A stretch of 64,000 bases of DNA from UBA10646 sp046296295 (GCA_046296295.1 JBKBLG010000017.1:11105-75104), one strand, 5' to 3'. Positions 8,923-18,578 are shown, counted from the stretch's first letter. Notes: generated from the sequence alone by a model not told the origin. Program-made: numbers and translations.

Positions 8923-9429
8923 AACAGTGTTATTATTTGCAATAACAAAATTTTTGGTATTATCAAATCAACCAGTGCCACTGTGCAGTTTTAAAAAATA
9001 TACATATTTTATTTAAATCAACATATACAAACAATGCGTGGCACCGTACTACTCTTTTACGAAGCAGTATATTGTAATGAAATATATTTTTTTATCATTC
9101 AAAACAGTCTTATAAGTGCAGTTTTTTTCTTCCTTGTATGAAGTTCAATTTTAGTAATTATACCATACCGCAACAAAACAGCTATAATAAGTACTTACGC
9201 AATAACAATTTTTACCACACTTGCAACAAGTAAGTATATACCATTGACTGCAACTATGGTGGTAATACAGACCCCACTTTTTTTTAGCTGCGACCTATGT
9301 ATTTTTAAACGATGAGTATTGAGGCATGATAACACAAAAACTAATTCCTCTAACCAATAATGTAATATCACTATACCCCAAGCCAGTAGGCATGTAATAT
9401 TAATAGCGAGGTGTATATTCAAGAAAGTG

Positions 9430-9443
9430 CCTTACGGCAAATG
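9430..9443 (+). repeat. Repeat variant CCTTACGGCAAATG
   Basis: One-substitution variant, forward, in the 825-bp gap. Confidence 0.6.
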
Positions 9444-9464
9444 AATACGCAGCTCACCTACACA

Positions 9465-9502
9465 TTAGTGTTGCTGGTGCATTAATGCCTAATGCACACT
9501 AA
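9465..9502. other. Stem-loop of unknown role
   Basis: GTGCATTA (9477-9484) pairs perfectly with TAATGCAC (9490-9497) across ATGCC. An outer TTAGT/ACTAA pair (9465-9469 with 9498-9502) extends it with a 7-base bulge. It has no T-run. It may be a structured RNA or a palindromic element. Confidence 0.35.
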
Positions 9503-9686
9503 GGATATGGCTTACCAATAAGCGGTGTATTAGCATACATCATGCTGTAATACCTTTACCTTATGCTGTGGGGTTGATATAAGTTGCAGCATTTGTTTAA
9601 GCAATTTTGATATGCCTACCAACCTACTTGATCAGAAACCACAATTTTGCTTAGAAAAAAAATACTGAACGGCGAAGGTGAATACG

Positions 9687-9700
9687 CATTTACCGTAAGG
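9687..9700 (-). repeat. Repeat CATTTACCGTAAGG, exact
   Basis: Exact 14-base copy, reverse, downstream of the flavin reductase-like gene. Confidence 0.9.
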
Positions 9701-9718
9701 TAGCTATGATAGCAAGTA

Positions 9719-9749
9719 AAATAGCAACAATAAATGTTGCTATTTTTTT
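9719..9749 (-). terminator. Terminator of the flavin reductase-like gene
   Basis: AAATAGCAACA (9719-9729) pairs with TGTTGCTATTT (9735-9745) across ATAAA. The T-run before the stop codon on the plus strand and the A/T flank on the other side let it work in both directions. Confidence 0.75.
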
Positions 9750-10365
9750 AAGGTTTGGCGTATGCAAAACGTTGTAACAATTGTGTGGTATAATACGCAT
9801 CGTTACCCGAACTACTTACAGCACCAATACTCGCAACGTCAATAAATCCATCGGCTTGCAATGCATTGTGCGGCAACCAAATATTTTCAACACTACCTAT
9901 CACCAGAAAAGTACCATTATGTTGAATAGGAACGATTTCAACTAACTGTAATTGATACTGCAACATACTCTCTTGCACAAATGGCGCTATGCAGCCCTTA
10001 CGGTAAATAGGTGTTAAGCCAACAGCATCAAATTCATCTACCTCAGATGGATATTTGGCACTTGTTTGATGTGCCTGCGCTACAAACGATGCATGAATAT
10101 GATTGATGGTGTACACACCAGTTGCTTCAATATTTGCCAAGGTATCGGGTGCTGCGGCTCGCGGACGATTGATATAACCTATTAAAGCAGGGTTACTGCC
10201 TAAATGTACAATGCTACTGAAAACTGCAACATTGGGTACACCAGCAGTACTAATAGTTCCAATTAAACTAACAGGTTTAACACCTACCAAAGCATTGATA
10301 GCATTGGCTCTATAGAAACGATCCCAACTAGCAATGGTAGCTTTATCGATGTGCTGTAACTCCAT
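9748..10365 (-). CDS. Flavin reductase-like FMN-binding protein
   Basis: A 205-residue protein of the split-barrel flavin reductase-like family. The N-terminal half shows PVSLIGTISTAGVPNVAVFSS, the usual opening of this fold. It is followed by LIGYINRPRAAAPDTLANIE and TGVYTINHIH, corresponding to the flavin phosphate-contacting and dimer strands. There is no signal peptide, so it should be cytosolic. Members bind FMN and reduce flavin or act as small oxidoreductases; the partner enzyme is not visible here. The gene has its own terminator and is divergent from the S10 peptidase gene across about 130 bp. It contains one repeat copy at 9996-10009, read as Ile-Tyr-Arg-Lys-Gly. Confidence 0.85.
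   Translation of the reverse strand: MELQHIDKATIASWDRFYRANAINALVGVKPVSLIGTISTAGVPNVAVFSSIVHLGSNPALIGYINRPRAAAPDTLANIEATGVYTINHIHASFVAQAHQTSAKYPSEVDEFDAVGLTPIYRKGCIAPFVQESMLQYQLQLVEIVPIQHNGTFLVIGSVENIWLPHNALQADGFIDVASIGAVSSSGNDAYYTTQLLQRFAYAKP
9996..10009 (+). repeat. Repeat CCTTACGGTAAATA inside a gene
   Basis: 13 of 14 bases match; it lies inside the flavin reductase-like gene on the opposite strand. Confidence 0.75.
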
Positions 10366-10494
10366 GTAACAATAACATTATAAAGCACAAATAGTTGTAA
10401 TTACCTAACGAACATAAAACTTCGCCGTAGGATTTTGATACATTATATTTCAGATGTTACAATTAATTATCTTACAAGCATATACAGACACTAT

Positions 10495-11994
10495 ATGAAA
10501 CAATTAATATTTATTTTAACTTGTTGCTACGGCATACAAGTATGGGCACAACCTAATTTGGCAAAAACGACTGTTGAATCATTACCTACGGGTATTACTG
10601 CCACAGTGAGTAAAGGAACCAATACAGTAGCAGGCAAAACAATTGCATATACTACGCATACAGGGTACTTAGATTTAAAAAATGATACTGGCAAAACCAT
10701 TGCAAAAGTATTTTTCACGTACTACAGAAAAGATGGAGAAGAAGCTGCAAAACGCCCTGTTACATTTGCCTTTAATGGTGGGCCGGGTTCATCATCGGTG
10801 TGGTTGCACATGGGTGCCTTAGGCCCCAAACGTGTAAAGCTTGAAAGTAATGGCACAGCAACAGCACCGCCCTACGATATTATAGACAATGAATATAGTT
10901 GGCTTAATAAAAGCGACATGGTATTTATAGACCCTGTTGCAACGGGTTTTAGTAGAGCAGCAAGTGGCGAAAATCCCAAGCAATTTCATGGTTATGTAGA
11001 AGATGTGCAGAGTGTTGGAAATTTCATCAGAAGCTTCTTAAGTAAATACGAACGCTGGGGCTCACCTAAATTTTTAGCAGGCGAAAGTTATGGCACCATT
11101 AGAGCTTCCGGCTTAGCAAAATTTTTACAAGACAGCTATCGGATTTATATCAATGGTATTTTCTTAATATCTCCTGTACTCAATTTCGGTACTAACGATT
11201 ACTATGTAGGCAACGATTTGCCGAGAGCATTATACCTACCATCGTACACTGCAGCCGCTTGGTACCATAAAAAATTAGCCCCTGAATTGCAGCAAAATTT
11301 ACAAAAAGCATTACAAGAAAGCGAAGCATTTGCGATGAATGAATATGCCCTTGCATTATTAAAAGGCGATTGGCTTACACCTGCAGAAAAAGAAAAAATA
11401 GCAGTAAAAATGAGCTATTACACAGGCTTAAGCAAAGCTTATATTCTACAAGCTAATTTGCGTGTTGAAGAAAATAGATTTTATAAAGAATTACGCAGAA
11501 CGGATGGCTTAACCATTGGCAGGTTAGATGCCCGCTTTACTGGTAGAGATTTAGATGATGCTGGTGAAAACGTAAGCTACGACCCTTCTTTTACCAATAT
11601 TGATGGCCCTTTTACAAGTGCCATGAACGATTATTTTCATAAATACTTAAACTTTAAAGAAGAAAAGCCTTACAATATTTTTGGCAGTGTGTACCCTTGG
11701 AACTATAACAACGTTCAAAACCAGTTTTTAAATGTAGCAGAAAGTCTTCGCGATGCTATGCACAAAAACCCTGCACTTAAAGTGTATGTTGGAAGTGGTT
11801 ATTACGATTTTGCAACACCTTATTTCACAGCTAAGTACGATGTAGCACACATGTTTTTACGCCCAGAATTACAAAGCAATGTGAAACACTATTTCTACAA
11901 TGCCGGACACATGTATTACATCAATATTCCAGATATGATACAGTTCAAAAAAGATGTTGATGCCTTCTTTGATTGGGCCTTAAGTACTAAATAA
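10495..11994 (+). CDS. Secreted serine carboxypeptidase, S10 family
   Basis: Exported peptidase that removes C-terminal residues. From the ATG at 10495 the 499-residue product starts with a signal peptide (KQLIFILTCCYGIQVWA, cleavage near Gln), preferred over the 20-codon longer start because that extension is not signal-like. It shows the oxyanion block NGGPGSSS, nucleophile Ser198 in GESYG, Asp438 in YYDFATP and His472 in AGHMYY: the complete triad. Length is normal. It is followed at once by a palindromic terminator (12016-12048) overlapping a repeat copy. It is likely periplasmic or surface located and used for peptide scavenging. Confidence 0.92.
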   Translation: MKQLIFILTCCYGIQVWAQPNLAKTTVESLPTGITATVSKGTNTVAGKTIAYTTHTGYLDLKNDTGKTIAKVFFTYYRKDGEEAAKRPVTFAFNGGPGSSSVWLHMGALGPKRVKLESNGTATAPPYDIIDNEYSWLNKSDMVFIDPVATGFSRAASGENPKQFHGYVEDVQSVGNFIRSFLSKYERWGSPKFLAGESYGTIRASGLAKFLQDSYRIYINGIFLISPVLNFGTNDYYVGNDLPRALYLPSYTAAAWYHKKLAPELQQNLQKALQESEAFAMNEYALALLKGDWLTPAEKEKIAVKMSYYTGLSKAYILQANLRVEENRFYKELRRTDGLTIGRLDARFTGRDLDDAGENVSYDPSFTNIDGPFTSAMNDYFHKYLNFKEEKPYNIFGSVYPWNYNNVQNQFLNVAESLRDAMHKNPALKVYVGSGYYDFATPYFTAKYDVAHMFLRPELQSNVKHYFYNAGHMYYINIPDMIQFKKDVDAFFDWALSTK

Positions 11995-11999
11995 TAATA

Positions 12000-12013
12000 C
12001 CTTACGGTAAATG
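12000..12013 (+). repeat. Repeat CCTTACGGTAAATG, exact
   Basis: Exact copy, forward, just after the S10 peptidase stop codon and before its terminator. Confidence 0.9.
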
Positions 12014-12015
12014 AC

Positions 12016-12048
12016 AACAGCGATAGTAATTACTATCGCTGTTTTTTT
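12016..12048 (+). terminator. Palindromic terminator after the S10 peptidase gene
   Basis: A perfect 28-bp palindrome (12016-12043, arms AACAGCGATAGTAA) runs into seven T residues. It should fold in RNA with a 4-base loop. Confidence 0.85.
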
Positions 12049-12098
12049 ATGGGTACTACTATAAGCTTTCGTAATCTTGCACCCTTTGCGAACAATGT

Positions 12099-14927
12099 AT
12101 GGCAACAAAACTTAGAACTACCGCTGGCTTATTATTAGATATTAGAAAGCCAAACAATATTCAAATCAAAAAACTCTTGATTCAAGAGAATGCAAAAACA
12201 TTTTCATTGAAATCAATTCCTCTACAACAAAGCAACTTAAAAACAGATTTCAAATATTTACCGCAAGGTGTATTTTATTACTTACAACAACTTACACAAG
12301 AAAGTATTCAAATACACTTACAAACACTTCAAATTACCGATGAGCAAGCATTATTGTTAGCAAAGCAACGCTATGTTTTAAAAGGCTTACAACAAATGCG
12401 ACCCTTCTTGCATTTAATGCCGGTATATTACGAATTTATTGATCCGCTACTAATTACAACGAGTGAAGTAAAGCCTGCAGCTATTAGTACAATTGTGCCT
12501 CGCTTACATTTTGAAGTGGTTGAACCAACAATGGGTAAATACAGGTTGATACTTGGCTTACAAGTGGGTGAAAAAATATTCCCTGCTAATGACTTTTCTA
12601 TTATAGGAGGTTTATTAAAAAGTAGAAATGAATTTTTTATTCCAGAACAAAAAGATATTGATGTATTGCTTCGGTATCCGAAAGGCTATTTTGAAGTACA
12701 TGCTAACGATGCAGGCTTTTTAATTGAACATCATCTGTTACCACTCCAACAACACTATCAAGTTCAGGCAGATATACTTTTTGAAAAAATTCATATTGAT
12801 GTATTACCCACAGCAAGCATTAAACTGAGCGAACTAAACGATAGTTTTTTGATGATTACACCACAATTTAGTTATCAGCAATTTGAGCTACCTGAAAATG
12901 CATCTGATAGTTTTATTGTACAAGAAGCAACCACTCAATACATTATACATCGTAATAAAGCAACAGAACAACAACTATGGAATATAATTAAGGCTACGCA
13001 TAAAAGTTTCGCACAACAAGGAAGCCAAGGCTATTATTACCTTTCTTTTAAAGAGGCTGAAAAAAATCAATGGCTCGTTAAGTTTTATAGAACCATGCAA
13101 TCTGAAGGTATTGAAGTGAGTGGCTTCACACAGCTTCAACACTTTAAATACAACCCACATACACCCAACATTACATTAGAACGTATTAACAGTACGAATA
13201 CTAATACTATTCAAATAACTGCTAGTGTACATTTTGGAACACAGGCAGTGGCACTAAATACATTACAAAAAGCATTTCAACATAAGGAACAATTATTGCT
13301 GCTTGAAGATGGTACACTAGGCGTGCTTCCCGATAACTGGCAACAACAATATGGTTGGTTGTTTCTATTAGGTAACGTTCAAGATGATATTATCTCGTTA
13401 CACCAAGGTCATTTTAGTTTGCTGGAGCAACTACCGTTACTCGCTAATAACAATACATCATTACATCAAATTGCTTGGCAACAATATTTAGCACAACAAC
13501 ACCAGCCTATTCATTTACCGCAAGGCATACGAGCAACATTACGCCCATACCAAGAAGCCGGCTTCAGATGGATGTGTTTATTAGATAGTTGGAATTTAGG
13601 CGGTTGCCTGGCCGATGACATGGGCCTTGGTAAAACATTACAAACCATTTGTTTTCTACAATACTTGATACATACTTACCCGCAAGAACAACATTTAGTG
13701 GTATGCCCTACTTCACTGTTGTTTAATTGGGAGGCTGAGTTACAAAAATTTGCACCCGAAATTCGTTATAGTATTTATCATGGTAGCAATAGAAATTGGC
13801 AGGTAAGCACTAGTAGTGAATATCATGTGATACTTACCACCTACGGCACTGTTCGCACAGATATTAATACACTACAACATAAAACTTGGGGTTATGTAAT
13901 TGCCGATGAAAGCCATAGCATTAAAAATAAAAATGCTTTGGCTACAAAAGCTTTGTATGCTTTACAAAGCAGAAATCGCTTATTAATTAGTGGTACGCCT
14001 ATTCAAAATAATACCGACGAATTATACAGTCAGTTTCAGTGGGCACAACCGGGCTTATTGGGTACACCTACATTTTTCAAACAGCACTTTAGCATACCAA
14101 TCGATAAATTCAATGATACTAACAAAGCAAAACAATTAAAGAAAATATTACACCCATTCTTACTGCGAAGAACCAAACAACAAGTAGCTACCGATTTGCC
14201 AGCTAAAACAGAAAGTATATTATGGTGCCGTATGCATGCCGATCAGCAAGCAGTGTACGATGAAGTAAAAAACCGTTATCAGCAAAAGTTAACAACACAA
14301 ATACAAACAGATGGCGTAGGAAAAAATACGATGTACATTTTAGAAGCATTAACTAGGCTACGCCAAATTTGTAATGCACCGCAACTTGTACCTGAATATG
14401 CCGATGCTAGTTTTTCTTCTGCTAAAATAAACGCCTTACTACAAGAAGTACAACTGCATTGTCAACAGCATAAAGTGTTGGTATTTTCGCAATTCACGGG
14501 TATGTTACAACGTATTGCCACTATGCTTACACAATACAATATACCTTTTTTATATTTAGATGGCAGCACTGCAGCACATACACGCATGCATTTGGTGCAG
14601 CAATTTCAGCAAACAAACGAAGAAAAAATATTTTTAATAAGTTTAAAAGCAGGTGGCGTAGGCTTAACACTAACAGCAGCCGATTATGTGTACCTGGTAG
14701 ACCCATGGTGGAACCCCGCAGCAGAACAACAAGCTATTGATAGAACACATCGCATTGGGCAACAACAAAATGTTTTTGCTTACCGTATGATTTGTAAAGA
14801 TAGTATTGAAGAAAAAATACTGCAACTACAACAACGTAAGCAACGTGTAGCCGATGAACTTATTACCGAAGATGCGGGCTTTATTAAGCAATTAACTGCC
14901 GACGATATTGCTTTTTTATTTGCGTAA
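12099..14927 (+). CDS. SNF2-family DNA helicase/translocase
   Basis: ATP-driven double-strand DNA translocase of the SNF2 type. The C-terminal 470 residues hold the helicase motifs in order: DDMGLGKTLQT (I, near 505), PTSLLFNWE (Ia), ADESHSIKN (II; DESH where DEAH/DEGH is common), ISGTPIQNN (III), VFSQFTGML (IV), LISLKAGGVGLTLT (V) and DPWWNP with QAIDRTHRIGQ (VI). The N-terminal 470 residues are less conserved and show no zinc-binding SWIM motif that I can see. Total length is 942. The start at 12099 has no Shine-Dalgarno; TAATCTTG about 30 bp upstream resembles a -7 box. It probably acts alone in DNA repair or transcription recycling. Confidence 0.93.
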   Translation: MATKLRTTAGLLLDIRKPNNIQIKKLLIQENAKTFSLKSIPLQQSNLKTDFKYLPQGVFYYLQQLTQESIQIHLQTLQITDEQALLLAKQRYVLKGLQQMRPFLHLMPVYYEFIDPLLITTSEVKPAAISTIVPRLHFEVVEPTMGKYRLILGLQVGEKIFPANDFSIIGGLLKSRNEFFIPEQKDIDVLLRYPKGYFEVHANDAGFLIEHHLLPLQQHYQVQADILFEKIHIDVLPTASIKLSELNDSFLMITPQFSYQQFELPENASDSFIVQEATTQYIIHRNKATEQQLWNIIKATHKSFAQQGSQGYYYLSFKEAEKNQWLVKFYRTMQSEGIEVSGFTQLQHFKYNPHTPNITLERINSTNTNTIQITASVHFGTQAVALNTLQKAFQHKEQLLLLEDGTLGVLPDNWQQQYGWLFLLGNVQDDIISLHQGHFSLLEQLPLLANNNTSLHQIAWQQYLAQQHQPIHLPQGIRATLRPYQEAGFRWMCLLDSWNLGGCLADDMGLGKTLQTICFLQYLIHTYPQEQHLVVCPTSLLFNWEAELQKFAPEIRYSIYHGSNRNWQVSTSSEYHVILTTYGTVRTDINTLQHKTWGYVIADESHSIKNKNALATKALYALQSRNRLLISGTPIQNNTDELYSQFQWAQPGLLGTPTFFKQHFSIPIDKFNDTNKAKQLKKILHPFLLRRTKQQVATDLPAKTESILWCRMHADQQAVYDEVKNRYQQKLTTQIQTDGVGKNTMYILEALTRLRQICNAPQLVPEYADASFSSAKINALLQEVQLHCQQHKVLVFSQFTGMLQRIATMLTQYNIPFLYLDGSTAAHTRMHLVQQFQQTNEEKIFLISLKAGGVGLTLTAADYVYLVDPWWNPAAEQQAIDRTHRIGQQQNVFAYRMICKDSIEEKILQLQQRKQRVADELITEDAGFIKQLTADDIAFLFA
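12255..12268 (-). repeat. Repeat variant TATTTACCGCAAGG
   Basis: Inside the SNF2 gene, read as Tyr-Leu-Pro-Gln-Gly; the exact repeat would give a TAA stop in this frame. Confidence 0.6.
13512..13525 (-). repeat. Repeat variant CATTTACCGCAAGG
   Basis: Inside the SNF2 gene, read as His-Leu-Pro-Gln-Gly; again the variant base avoids a TAA stop. Confidence 0.65.
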
Positions 14928-14940
14928 GCTACCGCTTTGA

Positions 14941-14977
14941 ATTATGATGGGGCGGCCGAAAGCCGCCCCATCATAAT
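14941..14977. terminator. GC-rich perfect hairpin between convergent genes
   Basis: A 16-base perfect stem (14941-14956 with 14962-14977; GGGGCGGC core) closes on CGAAA. It lies between the SNF2 and M14 peptidase stop codons. There is no T-run on either strand. It shares its GGGGCGGC/GCCGCCCC core with the element at 34146. Confidence 0.65.
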
Positions 14978-14996
14978 ATTCCATTCCAATGCTATA

Positions 14997-15010
14997 CCTT
15001 ACGGTAAATG
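14997..15010 (+). repeat. Repeat CCTTACGGTAAATG, exact
   Basis: Exact copy, forward, ending 1 bp before the M14 peptidase stop codon. Confidence 0.9.
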
Positions 15011-15011
15011 C

Positions 15012-17573
15012 TTAATTACGCATAACATCTCCAAAAAAAATGGCATTCATAAATAACTTACTCGTACCTAACCAAAACGCTCTGAAATTCAAATTATCCA
15101 CCATTGATATTATTCTTCCACGACCAACATTATCAATGTTGATAACAGCAGAATTTTTGATTTTATCTTTATATGCCCTAAACACATAACCACTTTGTAA
15201 AGGATTGTTGGTGTACATTACCGGACTATCGTACGGACTATTATTCTGATCCATAAACAGGGTATTACTTTTAAAAACTGTTACGGTTGGTGTAGTATAT
15301 CCATAACATAGCGGATGCGTTGTATCAAGGCTTGCTTCAAACAATGAGCCTGTCATTTCTTTAGCTCTCATTTCATCGCTACGTAAGTAGAAAGGTAAGT
15401 TGGTTGTAGTATCTCGTTTTATTTCATCACTTGTAAATAAAACTTTCGTGAAACCATTGTTAGCCAACCACTTCGTAGCATCTTCTGTAGCAATTAAAGT
15501 ACCGCCACCGCTTACCCAAGTTTTTAATTTTTCTTGTGCAGCCTTATCAAGTGTATGATAACCACCCGATGGCATAATAATTACATTATACCTACTGGCA
15601 TTAATAGTATTAAAACGTTCTATATCAACAATGCTAACAGGTAGCTGAAAGCGTGTGTCTAGTAAATGCCAAATTTCGCCAACATCGGTAGGCGATGTGC
15701 CATTACCGCCAAACATCATCACACTGGGCTTTTTAACCGTGGCCAAACTTGGGCTGCCCAAGTCTATACCACCGCTTGCTAATCCGGTTGATAAACCATA
15801 AATGGTTACATCAGTTTCTGATACTACTTGTTGTAATAATGCTTGTAACGCAGCATGCGGCATCGCTTGAATTTGTACCGGAATTACAATACTTCCATAG
15901 CTAAATTGTTTTTTTCCAATAGCGGTATTGGTTTGAAATTGTTGTGTTGCTACTTTCACTTTTAAGCCTTTCTGTAGCAACTGCTGCAATACTTTCGGTG
16001 CCTCAAATTCCGTCCAATCAAATGCATAAGCAACTGCATTATTTACCGCAAGGTACTTACCTTCTGCCGGTGCCACTTGAGTGACTGCCTTGCCCATGTA
16101 GGTGGTATAATTCGTACCCAATGCTGCGTATGGTATCCCAAAAGCTAAAGGCATCGTCCATGCAGTTACATCGTAAAAAAGACTGTCTTTATACGTGGTA
16201 TTTTTTTCGAATATTGTTTTAATTAATCGATATTGCGATTGTGTGGTTGGTACAATATAAGCATTCCCCACATTGAATTGCAGGCCATCTTGCTTTACTG
16301 AATTACCCAATTCGTACACTTCAATGTGATGGCGTAACAGCATTTGTACAAAAGCTTTTGTTTTGCCTTTATCGTTGGCATCGCCAATAATGTAAGCTTT
16401 CGTAGCAGCAGCTTTGGCATCGTTCATGGCTTGTACATAAAAATTATTTTGATACTGCAACAAACTAGTACGCAAGTGCTGTGCCGCTGCTAATGTAGAG
16501 AGGGTGGTTGTGAACTGATTGCGAATGGTGAAGGGAAATGTAAGCACCCCATTATCTGTTTCTTGTGCATGGCCGCGGCTACTTGCTTGCTCAAACAAAA
16601 TACCTACGCTTCCGTTAATATCCGGATAGGTAGAACCTTTGCCATAATAAAAATCATCGAAGCCCTCTTTGGTATAATACATGCTACCAATGCTATCTAA
16701 AAACTTAGCATGAAACTGTGCAATAGCACCGGTAAGCTCTTGATTCTGCCAAGGTGTATTGGGGTTAACTCTCGAAGGCACACCGGGTTGAAAAAAGAAA
16801 GTGGCATTACTACCCATTTCATGATGATCTGTTAAAATATTCGGCTTCCACGCATGAAATAGTTGTAAGCGGTGCTGACTTTCGCGATGTTGTGCCGGCA
16901 ACCAATCTCTATTCAAATCAAACCAATAATGATTGAAACGCCCACCCGGCCACATTTCATTAAACTCACGAGCGGCGGGGTCGGTAACAGGTGTCATACT
17001 TTTATGTGTATTCGCCCAACTTGCAAAACGGTTTAGCCCATCGGGGTTAAAACTTGGGTCTAACAATATCACTGTATGTTGTAACAAACTATCTACCGAA
17101 GCACCTTGTGCTGCGGCTAAATAATACGCCGATAACATAGCGGCATTAGAGCCACTACTTTCGTTGCCATGTATGCTAAAACCCATCCATACTACCACAG
17201 GCATACCATCTACTTTAGCAGCAGTACCATTGGTAAGTTGCACATGTTGCTTACGTATTTGTTCAAGATTTTTATGATTGTTGCTGCTGGTAATAATCAG
17301 TGCTAACTGCTCACGGCCTTCGTAAGTAGTGCCTAGTTTTTCGTATTTAATTCTATCGGGGGCAGCCGCAGCCAGTGCACGCATATAATACACTAATTTA
17401 TCATGCGTAACATGCCACTCACCTACTTCGTGCCCAATAACACTGGCTGGCGTAGGTATACTTTTGTTATAAGTTACATTCGTGGGCAGGTAATAGCTTA
17501 ACGGTTGAGCATTGGCCGTAAGGCACACCCATAGGCTCACAAAAAAAGCAATAGGCTTACATTGCATATTCAC
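15012..17573 (-). CDS. Secreted M14-family zinc carboxypeptidase
   Basis: An 853-residue exported metallopeptidase. A signal peptide (IAFFVSLWVCLTANA, cleavage near residue 22) leads into the M14 domain, with zinc ligands His135 and Glu138 in SIHGNESSG, DLNRDW, a DHHE block near 250 and a Glu-containing LFEQASSRG near 333. The C-terminal 400 residues resemble the glutamine-amidotransferase-like region found in large Bacteroidota M14 proteins (VSGGGTLIATEDA near 715). No T9SS tail is seen, so it is probably periplasmic. It converges with the SNF2 gene. It contains a repeat variant at 16040-16053 read as Leu-Ala-Val-Asn. Confidence 0.92.
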   Translation of the reverse strand: MNMQCKPIAFFVSLWVCLTANAQPLSYYLPTNVTYNKSIPTPASVIGHEVGEWHVTHDKLVYYMRALAAAAPDRIKYEKLGTTYEGREQLALIITSSNNHKNLEQIRKQHVQLTNGTAAKVDGMPVVVWMGFSIHGNESSGSNAAMLSAYYLAAAQGASVDSLLQHTVILLDPSFNPDGLNRFASWANTHKSMTPVTDPAAREFNEMWPGGRFNHYWFDLNRDWLPAQHRESQHRLQLFHAWKPNILTDHHEMGSNATFFFQPGVPSRVNPNTPWQNQELTGAIAQFHAKFLDSIGSMYYTKEGFDDFYYGKGSTYPDINGSVGILFEQASSRGHAQETDNGVLTFPFTIRNQFTTTLSTLAAAQHLRTSLLQYQNNFYVQAMNDAKAAATKAYIIGDANDKGKTKAFVQMLLRHHIEVYELGNSVKQDGLQFNVGNAYIVPTTQSQYRLIKTIFEKNTTYKDSLFYDVTAWTMPLAFGIPYAALGTNYTTYMGKAVTQVAPAEGKYLAVNNAVAYAFDWTEFEAPKVLQQLLQKGLKVKVATQQFQTNTAIGKKQFSYGSIVIPVQIQAMPHAALQALLQQVVSETDVTIYGLSTGLASGGIDLGSPSLATVKKPSVMMFGGNGTSPTDVGEIWHLLDTRFQLPVSIVDIERFNTINASRYNVIIMPSGGYHTLDKAAQEKLKTWVSGGGTLIATEDATKWLANNGFTKVLFTSDEIKRDTTTNLPFYLRSDEMRAKEMTGSLFEASLDTTHPLCYGYTTPTVTVFKSNTLFMDQNNSPYDSPVMYTNNPLQSGYVFRAYKDKIKNSAVINIDNVGRGRIISMVDNLNFRAFWLGTSKLFMNAIFFGDVMRN
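16040..16053 (-). repeat. Repeat variant TATTTACCGCAAGG
   Basis: Inside the M14 peptidase gene, read on the coding strand as Tyr-Leu-Ala-Val-Asn. Confidence 0.55.
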
Positions 17574-17650
17574 AAGTTTGCCTCAATATACTTGCAACTG
17601 CTTTGTAATGGTATAGAAATCGATAAATGCTTTAAGTGTTGAGGTAATTA

Positions 17651-17664
17651 CCTTACGGTAAATG
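17651..17664 (+). repeat. Repeat CCTTACGGTAAATG, exact
   Basis: Exact copy, forward, between the M14 peptidase gene and the 101-residue protein gene, touching the next terminator. Confidence 0.9.
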
Positions 17665-17698
17665 AAAAAGCGGCATGCTAAGAATAGCTACCGCTTTT
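17665..17698 (-). terminator. Terminator of the 101-residue membrane protein gene
   Basis: AAAAGCGG (17666-17673) pairs with CCGCTTTT (17691-17698), with an inner GCTA/TAGC pair. On the minus strand it ends in a T-run. Confidence 0.65.
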
Positions 17699-17807
17699 AA
17701 TCTTCCTTCTTCCTAAAACTGAGTTGTATGAAAACAAGATAATGTTGTATGTGCTACATGGCTTGTAGTACAGCTCATTGTAAGGCTAATGCTTCAGTAC
17801 ATCAATG

Positions 17808-18113
17808 CTATTTCATGGCTATGTGAGATTTACGCACTGGTGTAACACGGTTGCGGCGCTGTGAAGTCCACAAATCATCTTCATCTTCATCTTTCAAACG
17901 CCCCATAAATAAAAAGCTAGCGGCTATACCAATTACTACAATAATAGCTAATGCTACTTCGGGTGTAATATGCAAGCCAGGCTGCATTTCTTCGTAACTA
18001 GCTTCTACATTTTCTGTAAAGCTTTTTGTTTGTTCTTTACCAAATACACCAGTTCTGGCACATAAGAACATGCCCACAACGAGCAGTACAATCAAGCGAA
18101 TTGACGGCTTCAT
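17808..18113 (-). CDS. Small exported single-span membrane protein, unknown
   Basis: I do not recognise this 101-residue protein. It starts with a signal-like segment (IRLIVLLVVGMFLCARTG), has a polar stretch, a second hydrophobic helix (VALAIIVVIGIAASFLFMG, about residues 53-71) and a highly charged tail (KDEDEDD then basic residues). This predicts a mature protein anchored by one helix with a charged cytosolic end. It has its own terminator. Its neighbours on the same strand are two more small membrane or secreted proteins and a T9SS surface protein, so a role at the cell envelope is a fair guess. Confidence 0.7.
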   Translation of the reverse strand: MKPSIRLIVLLVVGMFLCARTGVFGKEQTKSFTENVEASYEEMQPGLHITPEVALAIIVVIGIAASFLFMGRLKDEDEDDLWTSQRRNRVTPVRKSHIAMK

Positions 18114-18350
18114 ACAATATTGGATTTTATATGGTTTTTCAATATAGTTACTATTACAACAACATTTATCATATATGTTTTTAGCTGTATCCCTCAGCCA
18201 TCAACATGCTATGATAGCATTGTATTAATAACCATAGTTACGGTGTTTCGTAGGTTACGGTTTGTGTAGTCGCACAAAATTTTCCAAGGTCGTTCGCAAC
18301 AGTCAGATATAACTTTATTACCTTTTTTTCGTTATACCTGGTACTGTTAT

Positions 18351-18578
18351 TTACAATAACATTGTTGCAATAGCACCTACCATGGTAAGTAGTACACAAA
18401 CAATGGTTGCCCCTTGTAAGGCAAGCATGTTGAGTTGCGCCATTGTTTCTTTTTCAAAACTTGCCTCGTACAGTTCATGGGTACTGAGCGTTGTTGTTGG
18501 CTGCTTAGCTGTTGTAACGGTTAACTTTTGTAGCGGCCAACTTACTGTTTTTGGTAGGGTTAAGAATAACTGTTTCAT
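18351..18578 (-). CDS. Small protein with C-terminal membrane helix, unknown
   Basis: From the ATG at 18578 the product has 75 residues: a basic N-terminus (MKQLFLTLPK), a Thr-rich polar region, and a C-terminal hydrophobic helix (ATIVCVLLTMVGAIATMLL) running to the last residue. This is a tail-anchor layout. The 28-codon upstream extension to 18662 is low-complexity and rejected. No family is recognised. It sits between two other small same-strand genes with about 240 and 410 bp spacing, so it is probably transcribed alone. It may be a real small gene or chance coding. Confidence 0.45.
   Translation of the reverse strand: MKQLFLTLPKTVSWPLQKLTVTTAKQPTTTLSTHELYEASFEKETMAQLNMLALQGATIVCVLLTMVGAIATMLL

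Larger units (their letters stand above)
8923..9747. other. Gene-poor gap of 825 bp
   Basis: No convincing gene. A 75-codon minus-strand frame (9195-9422) has no recognisable features and lies in very AT-rich DNA. The gap holds two repeat copies (9430-9443 variant, 9687-9700 exact), a stem-loop at 9465-9502 and the terminator at 9719-9749. It could contain an undetected small RNA or a decayed gene. Confidence 0.5.

Noticed and set aside
9195..9422. 75-codon minus-strand frame in the 825-bp gap
   Set aside because: Hydrophobic but with no signal, conserved motif or promoter; it is expected by chance in AT-rich DNA.
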